DNA from: Gemmatimonadota bacterium
Lineage (GTDB): Bacteria; Gemmatimonadota; Gemmatimonadetes; Palauibacterales; Palauibacteraceae
DNA: 10,148 nt
Direction of reading: 5' to 3'
Assembly: GCA_030598525.1 (NCBI GenBank)
Contig: JAUVPT010000042.1
Location: forward strand, 1 to 10,148
This document shows positions 6,005 to 10,148 of the stretch, piece by piece. The notes below the pieces were generated by a model, which was not told the DNA's origin, made no database searches, and saw nothing but the letters and a program-made list of their open reading frames with translations. Position 1 is the first letter of the stretch; each line of letters opens with the position of its first letter. The position numbers and the translations under genes are program-made.

Positions 6005-7188
6005 TGGTCGTTTCCTCTCTCCAGGTAAAGTTCCCGCGCTATGATGATGCGGTGAATCTCGCTGGTCCCCTCGTAAATCTCCGTCACTTTGGCGTCGCGA
6101 AACAGTCTCTCGACCGGATACTCCCGGCTGTACCCGTAACCACCGAACACCTGGACCGCCTGCCGGGTAACCCAGGTCGCCGTCTCACTGGCGTGCAGCT
6201 TCGCCATGCTCGAGAGTTTCCTCTTGCGAGGTTCGTCCGCGTCGTAGGCGAGGGCAGCCCGGTACAGGAGACCCCGCGCAGCTTCGACGCGGGTCGCCAT
6301 GTCCGCCAGCTTGAACTGAATGCCCTGGAACCGGGAGATGGGGCGTCCGAACTGGACCCGCTCATCTGCGTAATCCCTGGCGTAGTCCAGAGCCGCCTCG
6401 GCGATACCGATCGCCTGCGCCGCAATGCCCAACCGGCCGCCCTCGAGAGCCTCGAGAGCATACCGAAACCCGAGCCCCGGCTCTCCAATCAGATGCTCGG
6501 GACCCAGGTACAGGTCCTGCAGCGTCAGGGAGACCGTCTCCGACCCCCGCAGGCCCATCTTCCGTTCTTTCTTTCCCGGAATGTATCCGTCGGCGTCCGT
6601 CGGCACGAGGAACGCGCCAATGCCACTGGATCCCTGTCGATCCGTCGGATCGTCCGTCCGGACCATCATCAGGACCAGGTCAGCCGAGACTCCGTTGGTG
6701 ACCCACATCTTGGCGCCGTTCAACCTCCAGCCGTCACCATCTCGCACGGCCTGCGCCTTGATAGCCGCCGCGTCGCTTCCGGCGTCGGCCTCGGAAAGCG
6801 AGAAGGCGCCGAGAAGCTCCCCCCGCGCCATGGGCTTGAGCCAGCGCTCCTTCTGCTCCTCGGTCCCATGGCGCACCAGCGTTTGCGTGGGAAGCGAGTT
6901 GTGGACGCTCATCGACACCGCGACCGATGCATCACCCCAGGCAATCTCTTCCAGCACGTACAGGTAGGTCAGCATGTCGAGGCCGAGGCCGTCGTATTCC
7001 TCCGGGATCAGCATGCCGAGGAAACCCAACTCCCCCAGCTGCCTTACCGGTCCCAGGTCGAACGAATCCTCGTTCTCGTCGCGTTCCTCTGCTCCGGGGC
7101 GCAACTCGTTGCGAGCGAATTTCCTGGCCAGGAGCAGGATTTCACGCTGCTCCTCGGTCAGCCGGGCACCGGCGTGGGATCTACGCAT
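6001..7188 (-). CDS. Short-chain-type acyl-CoA dehydrogenase
   Basis: This FAD enzyme introduces the alpha-beta double bond into acyl-CoA and passes electrons to electron-transfer flavoprotein. With the ATG at 7188 it has 395 residues, a normal length. It shows the N-terminal helical domain with FLGMLIPEEYDGLG (56-69), the first signature GAFSLSEADAGSD at 127-139, the beta-domain MWVTNG at 161-166, the second signature from QVFGGYGY to LFRDAK at 346-367, and the catalytic base E373 in IYEGTSEIHR. Catalytic-Glu placement late in the chain is typical of butyryl-CoA and short branched-chain dehydrogenases; isovaleryl-CoA dehydrogenase has its base elsewhere. Exact chain specificity is not decided. 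The frame is open upstream to 7281, but that 31-residue extension lies inside hbd and is not family-like. The start overlaps the hbd stop by eight bases, with GTG at 7191 also possible. Confidence 0.93.
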   Translation of the reverse strand: MRRSHAGARLTEEQREILLLARKFARNELRPGAEERDENEDSFDLGPVRQLGELGFLGMLIPEEYDGLGLDMLTYLYVLEEIAWGDASVAVSMSVHNSLPTQTLVRHGTEEQKERWLKPMARGELLGAFSLSEADAGSDAAAIKAQAVRDGDGWRLNGAKMWVTNGVSADLVLMMVRTDDPTDRQGSSGIGAFLVPTDADGYIPGKKERKMGLRGSETVSLTLQDLYLGPEHLIGEPGLGFRYALEALEGGRLGIAAQAIGIAEAALDYARDYADERVQFGRPISRFQGIQFKLADMATRVEAARGLLYRAALAYDADEPRKRKLSSMAKLHASETATWVTRQAVQVFGGYGYSREYPVERLFRDAKVTEIYEGTSEIHRIIIARELYLERGNDQ

Positions 7189-8047
7189 CACGGTAGTCGA
7201 AGAAGCCGCGCCCGGTCTTTCGGCCGAGACGACCGGCGGCCACGTACTTGGAGAGAAGCGGACACGGCCGGTACTTGCCATCCCCGAGGTCCTTATGGAG
7301 GACCTGCATGATGAACAGGCACGTGTCCAGGCCGATCAGGTCCGCCAGGGCCAGCGGTCCCATCGGATGGTTCATGCCGAGCTTCATCACCGTATCAATC
7401 GCCTCGGGCTGTGCCACTCCCTCCATCAGGCAGTACACGGCTTCATTGATCATCGGCCTGAGAATCCGGTTGGAAACGAACCCCGGGAAGTCGTTGACCT
7501 CGACCGGAGTCTTCCCCACCCGCTGACAGATGGACAGGGTGAGTTCGGTGGTCTCGTCGTCCGTTTCCAAGCCCCGGATGACTTCTACGAGCTGCATCAT
7601 CGGAACGGGGTTCATGAAGTGCATCCCGATGAAGCGTTCCGGTCGGCTCACCGATCCGGCGATCTCGGTTATCGAGATTGAGCTCGTATTGGAGGCGAGT
7701 ACGGTCTCCTGGGCGCAAAGTTCATCCAGGCGACCGAAGATCTCGAGCTTCAGTTCCCGATTCTCCGGAACCGCCTCCACGACCAACGGGGCGGAAGACA
7801 GAGTCTCGAGTTCGGTCTCGGTTCGTACACGCTCCAACGCGGCCCTCGCCCCGGCCGCGTCTATGCGATTCTTGGACAGCTGTCTGCTGAGGTTTTTCTC
7901 GATCTTGGAGCGAGCACGGTCCAGCGCTTCGGGCACGGCATCCGCCAGGATGACGTCGATCCCGGCAAGAGCGAACACGTGTGCGATCCCATTGCCCATC
8001 GTGCCCGCGCCGACCACCCCCACGACATCTACTTGACTCGCCTTCAT
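7181..8047 (-). CDS. hbd: 3-hydroxybutyryl-CoA dehydrogenase
   Basis: This cytoplasmic enzyme oxidises (S)-3-hydroxybutyryl-CoA to acetoacetyl-CoA, or the reverse, with NAD(P)(H). The 288-residue length is standard for the stand-alone form. The Rossmann motif GAGTMG is at 13-18 with acidic D36 at the end of the second strand, which suggests NAD(H). The catalytic pair is H143 in GMHFMNPVPMMQLVEVIRG and E155 in the same signature, and the SNT (119-121) and SNR (192-194) motifs are in place. The C-terminal helical domain contains MNHPMGPLALADLIGLD (225-241). The ATG at 8047 is well supported by GGAGGA four bases upstream and overlaps the stop of the membrane protease gene in ATGA. With the thiolase upstream and acyl-CoA dehydrogenase downstream it forms most of an acetyl-CoA/butyryl-CoA pathway; crotonase is not in this window. 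Confidence 0.96.
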   Translation of the reverse strand: MKASQVDVVGVVGAGTMGNGIAHVFALAGIDVILADAVPEALDRARSKIEKNLSRQLSKNRIDAAGARAALERVRTETELETLSSAPLVVEAVPENRELKLEIFGRLDELCAQETVLASNTSSISITEIAGSVSRPERFIGMHFMNPVPMMQLVEVIRGLETDDETTELTLSICQRVGKTPVEVNDFPGFVSNRILRPMINEAVYCLMEGVAQPEAIDTVMKLGMNHPMGPLALADLIGLDTCLFIMQVLHKDLGDGKYRPCPLLSKYVAAGRLGRKTGRGFFDYRDA

Positions 8048-9045
8048 GCTTCCTCCGATCCGAGTCGGATTCCCGAGTCCCTCTGCTGCCGGGGACCCGT
8101 TTCCACCGCTCGCTCAACCGTCGTTTCTATGATTGGCCCCAGGGCCAGGACCGCCGGATCACGGGACAGGCGGGGGGTACGAGCCGTCCAGACGATTCCG
8201 ACCAGCGTGGCCAGCGTGAGCAGCAACCCCGCCTCGGGGCCGTAATCACCGCCCGTCAGGAGGCTCGGCCCCGTGGCCGTCATTCCGACCACGGGAGCAC
8301 CGACGTCCAGTCCACTGACGGGCAAACCGACCGCGACACCCATCGTCCAGTTCCAGGCGAAATGAGCCCCGGTAACCCACCAGAGACTTAACGTTCTCCA
8401 ATACAGAATTCCGAGCAAGATCCCGGCCAGCAGAGTATTCCCGATGGCAGTCCAGCCCACCCCCGGATTCGCTCCGTGAAGACCCGCGAAAACGAGCGCC
8501 GTGGATCCGATCGCGATGGTCGGACCCCGGGCTCGAGCGAGAACCTGAAACACGTAGCCGCGAACCGCTACTTCCTCAAACAGCGCCGCAAGCATCAGCA
8601 ACACAGTCACATACAGCGTCGCTCCAAGATCCGCCGATCCCCCTGGAGCGCGGCCGAGCCGGTGCAGCCAGCCGCCCGCGACCATGGCCACCAGGACTGA
8701 TGACACCAGGGCGAATCCGAGGATGGACCCCGCAGCGCTGTCGCGTGCCGCCCGGTAACTCAATGCGAGGCCGATCGAGGCGGGCGGTCTCGACTCCACG
8801 GCGGACATCATGACCCACGTGGCGAGCAACGCAGCGCCGCACGCCGCAGCGGCTCCCCACACGGTCAACTCGCCAATGGAGGCCGGGTATATCAGGGCCA
8901 CAGCCCCTTGAAGGACAAGCGCCAGCAGGAGCAGCAATACGACGTAAGAGACCAGCCGCCAGCCCCAGGCCCAACCTAGTCCTACCGTATCGCCGTCGCT
9001 CGCCTCCAGCAGTACGCCACCCGCCCCATCTCCTCCCCGCCCCAC
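8044..9045 (-). CDS. CPBP family intramembrane metalloprotease
   Basis: The 333-residue protein has about eight hydrophobic segments, roughly at 29-53, 59-83, 103-126, 139-160, 175-191, 198-215, 218-239 and 271-288. It carries the three CPBP (Rce1/Abi) motifs: EEVAVRG with E157, E158 and R162; FAGLH with H190; and HFAWN with H228 and N232. These residues are known to bind the metal and water in this family, so the protein should be an active membrane endopeptidase; substrates are unknown. Family members process prenylated proteins in eukaryotes and peptides or immunity-related substrates in bacteria. A polar tail of about 45 residues follows the last segment. The GTG start at 9045 lies five bases after the bioY stop; the Shine-Dalgarno there is poor (AAGG very close), so the exact start is uncertain. 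The gene is sandwiched between bioY and hbd. Confidence 0.88.
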   Translation of the reverse strand: MGRGGDGAGGVLLEASDGDTVGLGWAWGWRLVSYVVLLLLLALVLQGAVALIYPASIGELTVWGAAAACGAALLATWVMMSAVESRPPASIGLALSYRAARDSAAGSILGFALVSSVLVAMVAGGWLHRLGRAPGGSADLGATLYVTVLLMLAALFEEVAVRGYVFQVLARARGPTIAIGSTALVFAGLHGANPGVGWTAIGNTLLAGILLGILYWRTLSLWWVTGAHFAWNWTMGVAVGLPVSGLDVGAPVVGMTATGPSLLTGGDYGPEAGLLLTLATLVGIVWTARTPRLSRDPAVLALGPIIETTVERAVETGPRQQRDSGIRLGSEEA

Positions 9046-9050
9046 GCCTT

Positions 9051-9626
9051 CTACGGCGTCGTTCTACGCAGCACTCCCGGGCCCCAGCGAACTATCGCGA
9101 GAACCAGCAGCACCTTCAGGGCGTCGCCCAGGATGAAGGGGCGAACGGCACCGGCCGAAACGAGAGATCCCCCGCCCAGGATGGCGAGCCACGCGAGACC
9201 GCCGAGGTGGATCACGACCAGGGCGACGCCAAGCCACACCGCAGCCCTGAACCAACTCCCGGTCCGCTTGCCGGCCAGTCCGGCGATCGCCGCGGCCGCC
9301 GGAAATGCGAGCAAGTAGCCGCCCGTGGGCCCCAGGAGGTAAGCCGCACCTCCTCCCGCCACGAATACCGGCAGGCCCATGGCACCAGCGGCGATGTACG
9401 CGACCTGACTGGCAGCTCCGGCCCGAGACCCGAGGACGGCTCCAGCGAGCAACACGGCCACCGGTTGAAGGGTCATTGGAACGACCATGCCCGGTAGCGG
9501 GACGCTCAGTCGAGCTCCAAGGGCCGTAAGCGCTGCAAATCCGAGCACACCCAGGATAACACCCGGAGCGCGGGAGCCTGCGCCGGCAAGTGCCGGATTG
9601 ACGGAACGTGCTGCCTCTCGACTCAT
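9051..9626 (-). CDS. bioY: Biotin transporter BioY (ECF S component)
   Basis: BioY is the substrate-binding membrane subunit of energy-coupling-factor biotin transporters. The 191-residue product has normal length and about six hydrophobic segments. It contains VPMTLQPVAVLLAGAVLGSRAG at roughly 49-70 and the family hallmark LGPTGGYLLAFP at 98-109, followed by the AAAAIAGLAGKR helix. The ATG at 9626 overlaps the thiolase stop in ATGA and has GGAGAG three bases upstream. No BioM (ATPase) or BioN (transmembrane coupling) gene is next to it, so it either works alone, as reported for some solitary BioY proteins, or uses a shared coupling module encoded elsewhere. Its place in an acyl-CoA operon is plausible because propionyl-, methylcrotonyl- and acetyl-CoA carboxylases need biotin. 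No BirA site is recognisable nearby. Confidence 0.94.
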   Translation of the reverse strand: MSREAARSVNPALAGAGSRAPGVILGVLGFAALTALGARLSVPLPGMVVPMTLQPVAVLLAGAVLGSRAGAASQVAYIAAGAMGLPVFVAGGGAAYLLGPTGGYLLAFPAAAAIAGLAGKRTGSWFRAAVWLGVALVVIHLGGLAWLAILGGGSLVSAGAVRPFILGDALKVLLVLAIVRWGPGVLRRTTP

Positions 9627-10148
9627 ACTCTCTCCACGCTGAGGGCCACCGCGTTCCCGCCTCCCAGGCAGAGGGTGGCGAGGCCCTTGTCCACATCCCT
9701 GTCGCGCATGGCGTACAGGAGAGTCGTCAGTATCTTGGCACCGGAAGCGCCGATCGGATGTCCAAGCGCAATGGCTCCGCCCCGGACGTTGACCCGGTCC
9801 ATGTCCATCCCCAGTGCTCTCGCGTCCGCGATGGACTGCACGGCAAACGCCTCGTTCGCTTCGATGAGACCGTAGTCATCGATCGAAGTACCCTCGAGAG
9901 CCATCAGCCGCTGGACGGCCACTACCGGCGCGAAGAACAACTCTTTCGGCGCCGTGGCGCCAACGGAATATGCCGTCACGCGGCCGAGGATGTCCAGACC
10001 GTTCGCTCGTGCGTAAGCCTCTGAAGTGACGACGGTAGCGGCCGCGCCGTCGTTAAGCCCGGGCGCGTTTCCTGCCGTCACCGAGTGGTCTTCCACTTCA
10101 GGGGGTGCATCGCCTCCGAATGCAGGCCGAAGCCGGCCAAGCCCCTCC
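9623..10148 (-). CDS. Acetyl-CoA C-acetyltransferase (thiolase), C-terminal part (cut by window edge)
   Basis: The frame is open to the right edge, giving the last 174 residues of a protein expected to be about 390-400 long; the first half, with the acyl-accepting cysteine, is outside. The thiolase C-domain is clear: LRPAF near the edge (fragment residues 6-10), VTAGNAPGLNDGAAA at about 23-37, the NEAFA loop near 98-102, GGAIALGHPIGASGAK with catalytic H130, and the second catalytic cysteine C160 in CLGGGNAVAL. These mark a biosynthetic or acetoacetyl-CoA type thiolase that condenses two acetyl-CoA or cleaves acetoacetyl-CoA. The Cys motif reads GGGNA rather than the common GGGQG or GGGMG. 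The stop overlaps the bioY start in ATGA. It supplies or consumes the substrate of the 3-hydroxybutyryl-CoA dehydrogenase two genes downstream. Confidence 0.95.
   Translation of the reverse strand, partial: EGLGRLRPAFGGDAPPEVEDHSVTAGNAPGLNDGAAATVVTSEAYARANGLDILGRVTAYSVGATAPKELFFAPVVAVQRLMALEGTSIDDYGLIEANEAFAVQSIADARALGMDMDRVNVRGGAIALGHPIGASGAKILTTLLYAMRDRDVDKGLATLCLGGGNAVALSVERV

Noticed and set aside
7189..7281. A 31-residue N-terminal extension of the acyl-CoA dehydrogenase
   Set aside because: It would overlap hbd by about 100 bases and is unlike family N-termini; the ATG at 7188 gives the normal length.
6052..7311. A 419-codon plus-strand open frame antisense to the acyl-CoA dehydrogenase
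   Set aside because: It mirrors a well-supported enzyme gene, has no recognisable motif and no ribosome-binding site, and is typical of GC-rich shadow frames.
9029..9036. A GGGGAGGAG stretch that looks like a Shine-Dalgarno near the CPBP protease start
   Set aside because: It lies inside the first codons of the gene, and the ATG directly after it is in another frame that does not encode the protease.
9064..9696. A 210-codon minus-strand frame overlapping bioY and the thiolase end
   Set aside because: It is in a different frame from BioY and the thiolase, both of which show diagnostic motifs, and its own translation is Arg/Gly/Ser-rich without motifs.
10094..10096. An internal GTG at 10096 as a start for a short 157-residue thiolase
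   Set aside because: Conserved thiolase sequence continues upstream in the same frame to the window edge, so the gene is simply cut off.
1..10148. Defence system, mobile element, CRISPR or phage island
   Set aside because: I found no direct repeats, transposase, integrase, toxin-antitoxin pair or nuclease. The CPBP protease family includes bacteriocin-immunity members, but its neighbours here are metabolic.

Overview
This is a GC-rich bacterial chromosomal segment. All twelve supported genes (ten complete, one cut at each edge) are on the minus strand and are packed almost end to end. Alternative starts are common: GTG for several genes and TTG for one. The mix of a Minf_1886-family protein, leucine dehydrogenase, YigZ and secreted proteins with an 'SAQ' signal-peptide end resembles Gemmatimonadota or a related phylum. 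That assignment is an inference from recall, not a search. No stretch longer than about 100 bases lacks a gene. I see no tRNA, rRNA, CRISPR array, insertion sequence or phage gene.

In transcription order (right to left), the first block runs from the right edge to about 3576. It contains the C-terminal part of an acetyl-CoA acetyltransferase, BioY, a CPBP-family membrane protease, 3-hydroxybutyryl-CoA dehydrogenase, a short-chain-type acyl-CoA dehydrogenase, leucine dehydrogenase and serine hydroxymethyltransferase. These genes overlap by 4 to 8 bases or are 5 bases apart, so they very probably form one operon. The thiolase, hydroxyacyl-CoA dehydrogenase and acyl-CoA dehydrogenase can interconvert acetyl-CoA and butyryl-CoA if an enoyl-CoA hydratase is supplied from elsewhere. 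Leucine dehydrogenase opens branched-chain amino acid catabolism. BioY would import biotin, which acyl-CoA carboxylases need. The theme is therefore amino-acid and short-chain acyl-CoA catabolism joined to glycine/serine one-carbon metabolism.

The second block (about 3538 to 2411) is a YigZ/IMPACT-family protein followed by a Minf_1886-family protein. A good sigma-70-like promoter lies between them, and a terminator-like hairpin sits on the stop codon of the second gene. The third block (2320 to the left edge) is a 65-residue zinc ribbon protein, the bifunctional NAD(P)HX repair enzyme Nnr, and a secreted beta-propeller-like protein whose start overlaps the nnr stop and which runs off the left edge.

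Most of the window is ordinary housekeeping and catabolic DNA, and I do not see a convincing undescribed system. The points most worth a second look are the BioY-protease pair inserted into the acyl-CoA operon, the leucine dehydrogenase-glyA coupling, the small unknown genes in the middle, and an atypical nucleotide-site motif in Nnr.
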